A DNA stretch of 64,000 nucleotides from Pseudomonas sp. KU26590 (GCF_026153515.1 NZ_CP110644.1:3501501-3565500), one strand, 5' to 3'; positions 29,041 to 37,472 are shown, numbered from the stretch's first letter. The notes: generated by a model from the letters alone, not told the origin. Numbers and translations are program-made.

Positions 29041-31818
29041 ATGACCATGGAAGCTCAAAAACGCACTCTCTACATCGATCAACTGGCCAAGGAAATCAGC
29101 TTGATCGGTCAGCCTTTTGAGATTTTTGGCGGCTTGTTTTTGAGGCTGGTGCTCAACGTACCGGTTGGATCACAGGGTGTTAACGCAGGCGGCTTTCCTG
29201 TAGCTGGGGTAGTGGATGGCGTATCAGCTGACGGGTTGATCGCTGCTGAATATTCAGCCGAGAAAGGTTACTTCACCTCCTCCATGGCCAAAGCTCGCAA
29301 AGATCTGGAGCACGTGCTGCGCAAAGCCCCGAGTGCCAGGGAAATCTATCTCGTCGCCGGCAGCAAGAAACGTCCTCAGATCGCCCAAAAATTTGTTGAT
29401 GCGGTAATGAACAGTCCACAACTCCAGGGGCGGGTACTACACCTGCTTGGTGCCGAAGAAATCGCAACCAGCATCGTCGACCAGGGGCTGTTTAGTGACG
29501 ACATCGTCCTCAAGATGAGCTCGTATTTGCCATCGTTAACAAAATTTGCTGATGAGGAAGCAGCCCAAGCCTTAGTGCCCATGCCTGATGCGCGCCGACT
29601 GTCCAGACCCCAAGTGGATAAACACATGGATGACCTTTTGTCCCTGCAAAAATGCATCGTCATTTCGGGGATGGCCGGAACTGGCAAGTCAGACACTGCT
29701 GCTGCCCTCGCACATCGCAACCGATCTCAATATCAGACAGTGATCTGGCTTGCTGGGGCAAATGTACAAACCATTGAAAAGCTATCGGCTGTGGCAATCA
29801 GCAGGATTGGTGAGCTGCGCAATGTAACGGGCCTTCTGAAGCACCAGCGCTGTCTGCTCATTATCGACGATGCCAATGAGAGTCTCAGAATCGAGAGCCT
29901 TGCAACGCTCTGCGCTCCGGGCTCGAACATCGTGGTCACGAGGCGAGCTGCCTCGGACGGTGCTTATCGGCTCCCATTGATGAGTCAAGATGAGACACTG
30001 ACCCTGGTGAACAGGGACGTTGAACACTGCCCGCCTGAGGTATTCCCGAAAATCTGGGAGGCAGTTGGCGGACACGCGCTGACAATCAACCTCATTAACG
30101 CAGCAGTTGCCGAAGGCACGACCTGGGATGACATCGAACTAGACTGTCGCGCCCCGGGTATCCTGGACTCTAATGGGCAGACGCTGGCAGATATACTGCT
30201 AGGCAGGTTGCGTGCTGCGGTTCAATCGCCGCTCTCTGTTTTTCAGTGGGCGGGTCAACCCAATGTGGATGCTGAGTTGCTCAAAACGCTGACGGCGCCC
30301 AGTGCGATCCGGCTGGTGCAAAAGCACGGATTGGTTGCTGCTGATCGCCCCAACGTTGTCCGGCTGCATGACGTTGTGTTTAACAGTTTGAGTGTCCAGC
30401 CATGGTGGACTGACCAAGAGCGGGCAGCGATCACTGAGAAGGTCTGCGATTATTTAGGTCACACTGCCAGCAAAACGGGCCTGTCCTTTTGGTCTGCTGC
30501 GGTGAACCTTCATCGCCGAATCCAGCATTTGGTGAATTGCGGAGAATCCCACCCAGCCTTCATCTACGCCATTGCCCTGGTTTGGTCACCTGCAGAAGTA
30601 CAACCCGCGCTTCTTGGTGATCCAGTGAAGCTAGCGGGGCTCGTCAGGGCAGGAACGGCCCCTACTCCCATCATCACAACAATGGCCCTGCTTGAAACAG
30701 TCGAGAAGCTGTACCTGTGCGACAAAATCACCGGGACGCAATACGCTCAAGATCAGTTGACCCTACGAATGCCGATGTTCGACGAACTAGAAAACGCTCC
30801 CGGACTGACGTTAAAGCAGCGTTCGGAAATTCTTCACCATAAAGGCAAAGCCCTAAATCGACTCGAGCAAAAGAGTGAGGCTCTCCGTATTTTCCGATCT
30901 GTCATGGCTGGCGAACATCCACTTGCCGAAAGTGAGGTTCAGATCATGAGACTGCTCAGACACCGCACCGCCGAGGAGAAGGTGGAGGCCTCACGAATAG
31001 TCGAACGCATCCTATGCGCCGCAGAATCTGCAGAACCTGTATCGCACTCGGTACTTTTTGCTGCCGTTGAGCATGCTGCCTGGCTCGGACGCGGCGACTT
31101 GCTTTTGCGCTATGAGCGTACCGTTGAAAAATGGCTGGTAGAGGCGGCGCTTCGAGAGATGCCTCAGGCGGTACAGACGCTTTCGTCGATTGCACGCTAC
31201 CTGTCTCGGGAAGCACCCGTGTTTCTAAGCCGGCTATTGGGAAAGATTCCACGCCCTCTGATCGATGACATTCCTCAATCCGATAAGCGCTTCGATTGGG
31301 GTGATACGCTATTAGAGGCGTCACGCACTGCTGGCGACTCCGCCCTGCGACTGCAGTCGGAAGCGCTGGTGTATTTTGAGATCTTACCACCTAAGCCTTT
31401 CCACCAGCAGCGACATGCCGAGCTTCTACTGCTGATGAATAGGCCTGTTGAAGCGAAGCAACTGCTGGAGGTTAGAGGTGATCTGGCATCGGCCCCATTC
31501 GTTCAACGACTAATGGCGCTGGCCGAGCACCAGATGGGGAATCCCAACGAGGCTTTGTTCTGGATGTCGAAGGCATTTGAAAACCTCGAGCCTCAACATG
31601 AGAAGTTCCGATGCGTTTTCCATGAGCATCGATTTGATTTCATGTCAGCAATTGAGGGGGTAGACCCCGAACCTGAGCTAATAGCCGCAATAGCCCTGAG
31701 TGAGGCCGGACAAGAGCAACAACGCCTCAAGCTCAAACTCGCGAGGTATCACGAACAAGTCGGAGGTACGTCGGAGCAGAGTATTGCGTGCTTTTTATAC
31801 TCATCGCCGGTGAGCTGA
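29041..31818 (+). CDS. NB-ARC/STAND ATPase with possible PD-(D/E)xK N-terminal domain
   Basis: A 925-residue protein built like an immune sensor. Residues about 10-150 contain GVVDGVSADGLIAAEYSAEK, resembling the D...ExK core of Mrr/Cap4-like nucleases but with EYS instead of ExK. The NB-ARC ATPase follows: Walker A GMAGTGKSD (210-218), Walker B RCLLIIDDANE (about 268-278), and SNIVVTRRAASDGAYRLPLM as the sensor/GxP region. The last 400 residues are helical repeats (TPR-like), the usual place for ligand recognition. This is the plan of Avs/NLR-type antiphage proteins, which oligomerise on sensing a phage protein. No family name is certain. Confidence 0.75.
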   Translation: MTMEAQKRTLYIDQLAKEISLIGQPFEIFGGLFLRLVLNVPVGSQGVNAGGFPVAGVVDGVSADGLIAAEYSAEKGYFTSSMAKARKDLEHVLRKAPSAREIYLVAGSKKRPQIAQKFVDAVMNSPQLQGRVLHLLGAEEIATSIVDQGLFSDDIVLKMSSYLPSLTKFADEEAAQALVPMPDARRLSRPQVDKHMDDLLSLQKCIVISGMAGTGKSDTAAALAHRNRSQYQTVIWLAGANVQTIEKLSAVAISRIGELRNVTGLLKHQRCLLIIDDANESLRIESLATLCAPGSNIVVTRRAASDGAYRLPLMSQDETLTLVNRDVEHCPPEVFPKIWEAVGGHALTINLINAAVAEGTTWDDIELDCRAPGILDSNGQTLADILLGRLRAAVQSPLSVFQWAGQPNVDAELLKTLTAPSAIRLVQKHGLVAADRPNVVRLHDVVFNSLSVQPWWTDQERAAITEKVCDYLGHTASKTGLSFWSAAVNLHRRIQHLVNCGESHPAFIYAIALVWSPAEVQPALLGDPVKLAGLVRAGTAPTPIITTMALLETVEKLYLCDKITGTQYAQDQLTLRMPMFDELENAPGLTLKQRSEILHHKGKALNRLEQKSEALRIFRSVMAGEHPLAESEVQIMRLLRHRTAEEKVEASRIVERILCAAESAEPVSHSVLFAAVEHAAWLGRGDLLLRYERTVEKWLVEAALREMPQAVQTLSSIARYLSREAPVFLSRLLGKIPRPLIDDIPQSDKRFDWGDTLLEASRTAGDSALRLQSEALVYFEILPPKPFHQQRHAELLLLMNRPVEAKQLLEVRGDLASAPFVQRLMALAEHQMGNPNEALFWMSKAFENLEPQHEKFRCVFHEHRFDFMSAIEGVDPEPELIAAIALSEAGQEQQRLKLKLARYHEQVGGTSEQSIACFLYSSPVS

Positions 31819-32182
31819 CCATTCCAGCGAGGGCCTGCCGACGCGATCGACTTGAATCCAGTCAACTCTGCGTTTGAGCAGGCGTGTATCCCCCACGTTG
31901 AAAGCTGGCAACAGCTCTGCTCGTATGAACAAACCATCTCTTTCGGCCATGCCTCTTCACACGGCCCCAGGCAGACATAGACGGATTGCGTGGCGTAAGT
32001 ACCTCACGCTGCCGAATGCACGATGGCATGTGTTGATCAGGGGGACTCCTTGGTACGTACCCGTGCCAGCTGGCGTTCCACGCTATACATGCTCATTCGA
32101 AGTGCTTCAGATAGGATACGGGCCTGCGCGTCGACGTGTTTGCGTCGGCTTTCAATGGTATTCAACTCGAACCCTAACCGCC
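31819..32182. other. Gap with an orphan protein-like frame on the minus strand
   Basis: About 364 bp. On the minus strand, a frame ending at 32038 reads RLGFELNTIESRRKHVDAQ and continues AQARILSEALRMSMYSVER up to about 32185; it has no start codon and looks like a helical remnant. The plus-strand extension of the Mrr-like frame (31874-32182) is not protein-like. Confidence 0.4.
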
Positions 32183-33064
32183 ATGTCCAAGACAACCCAA
32201 CCGTCAATCCTAGGCCTAATAGAAACCCTTGAGCAGCAAGGTAACGAGCCCCCCAACAAACTAAACTGGAAGGATTTTGAGGATCACGTTCAATACGTTT
32301 ATCAGACGCTTCTGAATCTTGGCGGACACAACATCGTCGTCGCGAAGGATGCTTGTTTGATGGGCAGAGAGGGCGCTGAGTATCAGATTGACGTTTATTA
32401 CGAGTTTGAAGTGGCAGGGATACGCCATCGAGTTGCCATTGAGTGTAAGAATAAAAAAAGACGCCTGGAACGCAATGACATGTTGGCCTTCAAAGCCAAG
32501 GTTGGTGAGTTTTCTGATGTGATCGGAGTCATTGTCTCTGCGAGCGGTTTCCAGTCAGGCGCCAAGGACTTTGCGGAGCGGAACCGAATTACTGCCTTGA
32601 GTATCGAAGAAATCCCATCAATTGGGCAACTGCTGGGAATGCGGCTCCGTCACAACACAATACCGACGGAGCTAAGCGTGGGAATGCCTTTCTGGACTTT
32701 CTTCGACCTAGAGACCGGAGCACCATTTGGGTTAGGGCATCAGGAAGGTGTCCATGCGATCCTGTTTTGGTCAAAAAACCAAGCCGCCAAATACCAGGCT
32801 CGCAATGTACTAGCAGCGAACTGGCAGATTCGTGGGCTGGAGGCGCGCCATCTCTTTTCCTACATCCTTGTCGTTGATGCAATGAACGGAAGCTTTGTGA
32901 CCGCCCCTCCGCCCAATCACGAACTGGCGGACGACGGTAACATGTTCAGCGTGATGCCCCGACAGATACTCATCGATGAATACTGTGAGCTGTACAAGGA
33001 GCAACTTCAAGTTCGGCGGGTAATGCCAGGCGCAATCAAAAGAGGCAAACCAGTAACCTGGTGA
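32183..33064 (+). CDS. Mrr-like restriction endonuclease (PD-(D/E)xK)
   Basis: A 293-residue protein. After a helical start (residues 1-45), the PD-(D/E)xK core is visible: Asp70 in YQIDVYYEF and Glu87/Lys89 in VAIECKNKKRR, then a strand GVIVSASGFQSGAKDFAE typical of type IV/Mrr and DUF2034 enzymes. It probably cuts modified or foreign DNA. The C-terminal 150 residues are unassigned. I chose the ATG at 32183 because the family pattern begins there. It could cooperate with the STAND protein upstream or act alone. Confidence 0.75.
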   Translation: MSKTTQPSILGLIETLEQQGNEPPNKLNWKDFEDHVQYVYQTLLNLGGHNIVVAKDACLMGREGAEYQIDVYYEFEVAGIRHRVAIECKNKKRRLERNDMLAFKAKVGEFSDVIGVIVSASGFQSGAKDFAERNRITALSIEEIPSIGQLLGMRLRHNTIPTELSVGMPFWTFFDLETGAPFGLGHQEGVHAILFWSKNQAAKYQARNVLAANWQIRGLEARHLFSYILVVDAMNGSFVTAPPPNHELADDGNMFSVMPRQILIDEYCELYKEQLQVRRVMPGAIKRGKPVTW

Positions 33065-33387
33065 CGCGGGGAAGATCAGGAAGGTTCAAGCCGTCTCAAT
33101 GAGGGCGGTAATCGCGAGTAAAATCGGGGCTCTATACAGCACCGCAGCACCGTTTTTACGAGCCTACATCGCCGGAAACGAGACATATCTATGAACCGAT
33201 TCGGTTTGATATTCAGGAAAGTTCTTACGCAATAGGTGGTTGCTGATGTGCAGCTGCAGGCGATAACGAAGCTCGACGTAGGAATGCGAAGGCTCAAGCC
33301 ACCAGCGTTTCTCATGTGCCTGTGACCTGGAACATGAGCCACTGGGGACTTGACCTTCGCACGAAGCGGTTGACAGATAGCCACGCC
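33065..33387. other. Intergenic stretch between restriction gene and mvaT relic
   Basis: About 323 bp. Minus-strand frames here continue past the decayed mvaT homology and have no family resemblance. Nothing further is seen. Confidence 0.4.
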
Positions 33388-33640
33388 CATTCTTCCAGGC
33401 TTTGAGCAACTCGTGGTTGCCACCCTTGGTTCCAACGACCTCACCTCTAGGCGGGTTTTTATAAACCTCATCTCTCGGGCCTTGCGGTTTTTTTCTCGAC
33501 CGCGACTGGAGCGACTTCTGGCCGCTGACTGCCTGCGGATCGAGAATGCCAACAATCTCTCTCAAGCAAAGCCTTACTCACCTAACAGGACACGCCGCTT
33601 GGTTTCAAATTCAAACTCTTTTTTCAACCCGCTATAGGTT
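33388..33640 (-). pseudogene. Decayed mvaT-like (H-NS family) gene fragment
   Basis: The minus strand encodes SGLKKEFEFETKRRVLLGE, then two in-frame stops and a frameshift, then REIVGILDPQAVSGQKS and VYKNPPRGEVVGTKGGNHE, in the same order as the intact MvaT at 59355-59723. The N-terminal dimerisation helix and last residues are missing. It sits between the restriction enzyme and the reverse transcriptase, and probably came with the island rather than from the local copy. Confidence 0.85.
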
Positions 33641-33696
33641 TGAGGATTTTGCCGTATCAACTCGACACGCTCTCGACATCATAGATCCGGGACTCT

Positions 33697-34974
33697 TTAC
33701 AAACTTATCTCCTGACAAACCTTCCGCCAATGACCACGCAGCTGCTGTCTGATAGTCTTAGAATTCATGATCTTGGCGGCACGGTAACCGTAAGTGATGA
33801 AGTTTCTGCGCCCTAGATGAGTGTAACCTTTGTAGATCGCCCTTAAGAAAAGATCCTTATCAGTCTCGCCGCGCGACCGTCGGAGGACATTGACTCGATC
33901 TTTTGCTTTTTTTGCCAACCCCACCCTGACCTTCATCTTTTTGTAATAGCGCGTTAGCGAGGCTGGTCGAATGAAGGTGCGCTCGCCATCAAACATAAAA
34001 CCAAGATACTGTATAGGTTTCCTTGCCCGAAGCTTACCGGAAGAATCAAAAATGAATTGCTGGATGTCAGTTTTTTTGTCTTGAATGTTAAGTAATATCT
34101 TCTTGATCTCCTCTCCAACAAACTCCTCAATATCATCTTCCGCACCTAGAGGGCAAATGATCATTATGTCGTCACAATACCTATAGTATACGGATTCGGT
34201 CGTAGACAAATGATGCAGTATTGCTCTATCAAAGCTGAGCATATACATGTTAGAAAGAATGGCACTTATAGGGGAGCCTTGCGGTATACCGTACTTTTCG
34301 GAATTCGGAGCGACAAGCTTGTTGTTACGGATAAGAGTTCTGAATTCCTTCGCGCTACACAACCTCTTATCTACAACAGTTGGATTGTGTACAGAAACGC
34401 CTAGCGCTTTGAAAGCTTCAACCCTGCTAACGCATGAATACTTTGTGATGGCTTTAAATACCGCATAGTGATCATCAGGCAGCTTCACTTCATCTATAAT
34501 CTCTTGCCACACTCGCTTAAGAATATTGTGATTGAGTCTGTCAAAAAACTTTTCGATGTCAAAGCATAGTACGCTGCACTCTTTTCGAGCCTTGATCTCT
34601 TGAAAAGCATTGTTTGCGTGGTGAATATTGCTCTGCCCATCAAGTGAACGAAAAGCAAGAACTGATGTATGAAGCCCATACGCTTGAAGCTTCTCCTCAT
34701 ACTTCAATGAGAGGAGCGACGAATAGTAGGCATATATATTGGAATCCATATGTGCGGCGTAGGAGATTGGCCGCATCTTTTCCAAGACCTCAAATACCCT
34801 AAGCACCGAATGATACTTGATCTTTCTTGATACGGTGGCGTTGCGTATGAAGGGATAGAAGGAATGCTCGGATACTTTCCTCGGATCCGACACGTACATG
34901 ACCGCAGCCTTTAAACCCACTGGGCGATCAAAATGCAGATAGTGTCTAGGTTTGAACCAACTGTTCTCTTCCAT
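33697..34974 (-). CDS. drt2: DRT2-type defence reverse transcriptase
   Basis: A 425-residue stand-alone reverse transcriptase. Motifs are FDIEKFFDRLNH (138-149, with catalytic Asp), GIPQGSPISAILSN (229-242) and YRYCDDIMII (YCDD at 266-269). The opening (WFKPRHYLHFD, HSFYPFI, RPISYAAHMDSNIYAYY) matches the UG2/DRT2 group, and no fused domain is present, also as in DRT2. DRT2 proteins copy an upstream non-coding RNA into tandem cDNA as antiphage defence. The 290 bp upstream fits such an RNA (separate entry). The minus-strand start is preceded by AACAGGAAATC, containing AGGAA. Confidence 0.88.
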   Translation of the reverse strand: MEENSWFKPRHYLHFDRPVGLKAAVMYVSDPRKVSEHSFYPFIRNATVSRKIKYHSVLRVFEVLEKMRPISYAAHMDSNIYAYYSSLLSLKYEEKLQAYGLHTSVLAFRSLDGQSNIHHANNAFQEIKARKECSVLCFDIEKFFDRLNHNILKRVWQEIIDEVKLPDDHYAVFKAITKYSCVSRVEAFKALGVSVHNPTVVDKRLCSAKEFRTLIRNNKLVAPNSEKYGIPQGSPISAILSNMYMLSFDRAILHHLSTTESVYYRYCDDIMIICPLGAEDDIEEFVGEEIKKILLNIQDKKTDIQQFIFDSSGKLRARKPIQYLGFMFDGERTFIRPASLTRYYKKMKVRVGLAKKAKDRVNVLRRSRGETDKDLFLRAIYKGYTHLGRRNFITYGYRAAKIMNSKTIRQQLRGHWRKVCQEISL

Positions 34975-35116
34975 GATTTCCTGTTAAGCCAACCGGTGAG
35001 ACTCGGATGGCGGCAATCCTGAGCGCCTCACCGGCTAATCTTAAATGTTCCCCACATTATCCACTTATACACATATGTAAGCGATATAAGCTAGGCCGCT
35101 GCTGCTAGGGATGACG

Positions 35117-35230
35117 TATAATGTCAGTATCACTGTTTGGATAACGCTTGGAGGTGCTCGATGAAGAGGTTCCGTGCATCATTGCTCAGTCTGCTGGTCG
35201 CTTTCGAGGCGAACCATTGCGAACTTGACA
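35117..35230 (+). promoter_or_regulatory. Split consensus promoter expected to join across tandem cDNA repeats
   Basis: On the strand opposite the RNA, an exact TATAAT lies at 35117-35122 and an exact TTGACA at 35225-35230, in the wrong order to work in the chromosome. If cDNA synthesis jumps from CTG (35233-35235) to CTG (35102-35104), consecutive units of 131 nt (35105-35235) place TTGACA exactly 17 nt before TATAAT. The known DRT2 mechanism forms a promoter at the repeat junction in this way. Confidence 0.7.
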
Positions 35231-35235
35231 ATCTG
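35161..35235 (+). other. neo: Predicted neo-type reading frame created by cDNA concatenation
   Basis: GGAGGTG (35150-35156) lies four bases before ATG (35161). The frame opens MKRFRASLLS, runs to CTG 35233-35235 and would stop at TGA 35236 in the chromosome. Joined to the next 131-nt unit it continues LGMTYNVSITVWITLGGAR and stops at TGA overlapping the next ATG (ATGA), giving 44 residues per unit. This differs from the endless frame reported for Klebsiella DRT2 and depends on the inferred jump point. Confidence 0.5.
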
Positions 35236-35439
35236 TGATTCACCTTGTGGCCAAATGCCACAAGCGCGATTATGCTAGCACACTACAAATCTAATCCCCA
35301 AGTGATATATCGCATGCTGGTTCACGCATTGATTTTCCCCTAGTACCAACGTCGGGATGGCCCTATCCGGCCCGCCCTTACTGGTCAGCAATGTGCCGAT
35401 CGTCCGCCGGTGCCATCGCTACAGCCAAAGCCTGTTTGG

Positions 35440-35810
35440 CATTGCGTTAGATGCAAGCGGATCTATCTTCGCCACAGCTATGACCGCACCAGTCATGTAG
35501 CATCTCGGGCTCGCTTGGTTGAGACCGCGCTGACCGTAGATGTGGCTCATGCCGAATACAGACGCAAATCCGCAACTCGATGATCAAACGACGTTCCAAA
35601 GCGAAGCTCACAAGCCACGTCCCACAAGAATTGTTTGATTTGAGATGATGATCAACCTGGCGACCTGAGCTGACCTAGCCCTGCGGCTCTCACGGCGTTA
35701 TCTGCACCCTCAGGCATCAACCAACTCTCCAACTGCAAGCTTCATAAATACCATGGCTAAGGTTGTTGAGAGCTGTTTCAGCAAAACCACTGGGATGCAG
35801 CGAAATCCCG
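35440..35810 (+). repeat. Left copy of a diverged direct repeat
   Basis: Shares GGATCTA...CTTCGCCACA, CTCGCTTGGT, GTAGATG.GGCTCATGC, CACAAGAATTG and ATGGCT.A.GTTG with 39910-40290 in the same order and direction, with many substitutions. It is non-coding here. The downstream end of the segment, up to 35880, also lacks a gene. Confidence 0.7.
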
Positions 35811-35880
35811 GTAAGATCCGCCTGAGCCACACACGCTGCTTGGGCTGACCACATCCTGAGAGAAACCCAATGATTCCCCA

Positions 35881-36795
35881 TTGCCTGCTACTCTGTCGAT
35901 GAGCTTCTATCGCTTGGAACAACCATCCGCCGTCACGGTTACCCCGGCGCGACTCTTACTCTTGGGCGAAGAGTTATGGCTAAAGACAGCAGGACTCACG
36001 GGCCGGCTTGCTCCTGAGACCGCGTCAAGCCTCAGCGTTGCGCTCATACAATTAGAACCAGATTGCCCAAAAACCCCGGCACACCTGCCGCAAATCGAAT
36101 TCAGCCCATGCGTCATCAACAGAGAATCAGACTATCGACACCGAACCGTCGAAGCCCTGCGCGATTACTGTCGTAGCCTTCTAAATACCGTCGAGGCGGA
36201 TCCCTCCGCATCATGCCCAACAGCCCCTCGACAGAAACTCGACGAGCTCGGTTTGCGTACAAATCTGTGGTCTCTCAACAGAGCCACGACCCGTGCCATC
36301 GTCGAATATGCAAAGCTTTCCCGAGCAGATTCCTCATTGGCACAGCCGAGCACGGCTCATCGAGAGCTTCAATTCCTTCAGCTCCTGCTCAGTGCGTGCA
36401 TCGACGAAGTCAGTCTTACCCTGGACGCATTCCTCCCAGCAGTCCTACGCACCCGGCTATTTAAGGCATTTGAAAGTAACGAGCGGATCCTGGACGCGAA
36501 AGTCCACAGGGGTGTTCCACCGGCGCTGCTCTGTTTGATCGTGCAGGGCTCTATGCCTCAACACGAGTTCGAGATGTTCGTTGGGCTTAATTCGGAATCG
36601 TCGAAAATCGAGGTGGTTAAGCTGAAGGCGCTTGGCATTTTAGCGGTGTCAAAAGCTAAGCGCGGCTGGGTCGAACCAGCACTACCGGGCTGGCTCGCGG
36701 CTTGCCTCCTGCCCCAACTTGAAGAATTATTGCTTACGTCAGTCGATGGTTCGAAACGGAAAATTACACCCAACGCGGGCCACTCGAACCCCTAG
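35881..36795 (+). CDS. Unknown protein with C-terminal winged-helix-like domain
   Basis: A 304-residue protein I do not recognise. Residues about 85-200 are helical, and about 205-285 (PPALLCLIVQGSMPQHEFEM through LKALGILAVSKAKRGWVEP) look like a winged helix, reminiscent of the C-terminal domain of Fic-family proteins but without any Fic motif. The base composition is GC-rich, unlike the AT-rich peptide locus downstream. It could be a truncated Fic-like protein or a regulator. The start may be 35899 (MSFYRLEQ). Confidence 0.55.
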   Translation: MPATLSMSFYRLEQPSAVTVTPARLLLLGEELWLKTAGLTGRLAPETASSLSVALIQLEPDCPKTPAHLPQIEFSPCVINRESDYRHRTVEALRDYCRSLLNTVEADPSASCPTAPRQKLDELGLRTNLWSLNRATTRAIVEYAKLSRADSSLAQPSTAHRELQFLQLLLSACIDEVSLTLDAFLPAVLRTRLFKAFESNERILDAKVHRGVPPALLCLIVQGSMPQHEFEMFVGLNSESSKIEVVKLKALGILAVSKAKRGWVEPALPGWLAACLLPQLEELLLTSVDGSKRKITPNAGHSNP

Positions 36796-37134
36796 CTACA
36801 TATACGATTCGGAAAGCCGGCATGTCATTCGCTAAGGCTAGCTTCCCTGGCCACCTGAAGCACCAACAGCTGATGCGAACGCTTTCTAAGTCTCGCTATG
36901 GGGACGACTAGGGGGACAGTTCAGGGGCGCTCCTGATGCTTCTGCGCAATGCTAAGCCCGTGAAAATTTGAGCTGATGCTGAAGCCCTCCGCACCCGGCA
37001 TCCGAACCCCCTCTCTTTCTACATGGCTCGCCTCCTGGTCTTGCTCGCGACCTTGACGATGCGATGAGTGGGTGCGTCCACGGCAGTACGCGCCCAGCAA
37101 ATCAAAGGTTAAACACATATTCTTACAATTTAGG
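36796..37134. other. Non-coding stretch before the peptide locus
   Basis: About 340 bp with no supported gene. GC content drops towards the right, where the peptide promoter begins. Confidence 0.45.
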
Positions 37135-37163
37135 TTGACTACAGTAATGGATCCAATCATTAT
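37135..37163 (+). promoter_or_regulatory. Sigma-70-like promoter for the peptide locus
   Basis: TTGACT (37135-37140) and CATTAT (37158-37163) are separated by 17 bp. The start would fall near 37170, followed by a short palindrome and the peptide gene. Confidence 0.6.
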
Positions 37164-37172
37164 GCAGATGCG

Positions 37173-37190
37173 CCTCAATAGCAATTGAGG
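37173..37190. repeat. Inverted repeat in the leader of the peptide gene
   Basis: CCTCAAT (37173-37179) pairs with ATTGAGG (37184-37190), just after the predicted transcription start. It could be an operator or a small RNA hairpin. Confidence 0.5.
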
Positions 37191-37220
37191 TTAATTCCTA
37201 TCTGTATACAAGGATATAGT

Positions 37221-37409
37221 ATGCAAAGCAATTTCTCTTCTCCGGCTTCCGAATCATTCTCTCAGCAATTTTCTGACATCACTCTAAGTCAGCTTGCAAA
37301 GGCGAGTCTGTTCGGAAGGGCGATGTGCAAGCTAGGTATTGGCAAAGCGGAAAAGGTCAAGACCCGCTGCCCACGCGAAGTCTGCTTTGGGGTTGGCTGG
37401 AAGTGGTGA
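37221..37409 (+). CDS. Candidate precursor peptide (RiPP or bacteriocin)
   Basis: A 62-residue peptide, with ATG six bases after AAGGA and its own promoter and hairpin. Residues 1-35 are Ser/Gln/Phe-rich and leader-like (SESFSQQFSDITLSQLAKAS). The tail is basic and carries Cys36, Cys50, Cys55 and a terminal FGVGWKW with Trp60 and Trp62. There is no double-glycine peptidase site, though GRA or GIGK could be cleaved. The next genes are a DUF6875-like protein and an ABC exporter, a layout typical of modified exported peptides. No radical SAM, YcaO or lanthionine enzyme is nearby, so the product type is unknown. Confidence 0.6.
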   Translation: MQSNFSSPASESFSQQFSDITLSQLAKASLFGRAMCKLGIGKAEKVKTRCPREVCFGVGWKW

Positions 37410-37427
37410 CAATTTAAACAGCAAAAA

Positions 37428-37452
37428 AGGCTGGCATCTTAGATGCTAGCCT
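37428..37452 (+). terminator. Hairpin between peptide gene and downstream genes
   Basis: AGGCTGGCATC (37428-37438), loop TTA, GATGCTAGCCT (37442-37452): eleven pairs with one G-T. No T run follows, so it likely works as an attenuator or mRNA stabiliser that sets high peptide and low exporter expression, rather than as a full terminator. Confidence 0.65.
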
Positions 37453-37472
37453 ACCCAGGGAGGGTGACTACA

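Larger units (their letters stand above)
34980..35264 (-). ncRNA. Predicted DRT2 non-coding template RNA
   Basis: Directly upstream of the reverse transcriptase and transcribed towards it. A -10 like CATAAT (35274-35269 on the minus strand) predicts a start near 35263, giving about 280 nt, the size known for DRT2 RNAs. Three hairpins can be drawn. A 5' stem CTTGTGGC (35264-35257) pairs with GCCACAAG (35251-35244). A bulged stem-loop covers 35216-35195. A 3' stem pairs CCGGTGAG (35034-35027) with CTCACCGG (35000-34993). The template is inferred to be about 35235-35105, because its complement carries split promoter parts. The -35 is weak. The exact ends need RNA data. Confidence 0.75.

Noticed and set aside
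33164..33565. 133-codon minus-strand frame as a gene
   Set aside because: Its first part is the decayed mvaT homology and the rest is unrelated sequence.
35161..35238. Ordinary chromosomal 25-codon gene on the plus strand
   Set aside because: The promoter parts are in the wrong order in the chromosome; it makes sense only as part of tandem DRT2 cDNA.
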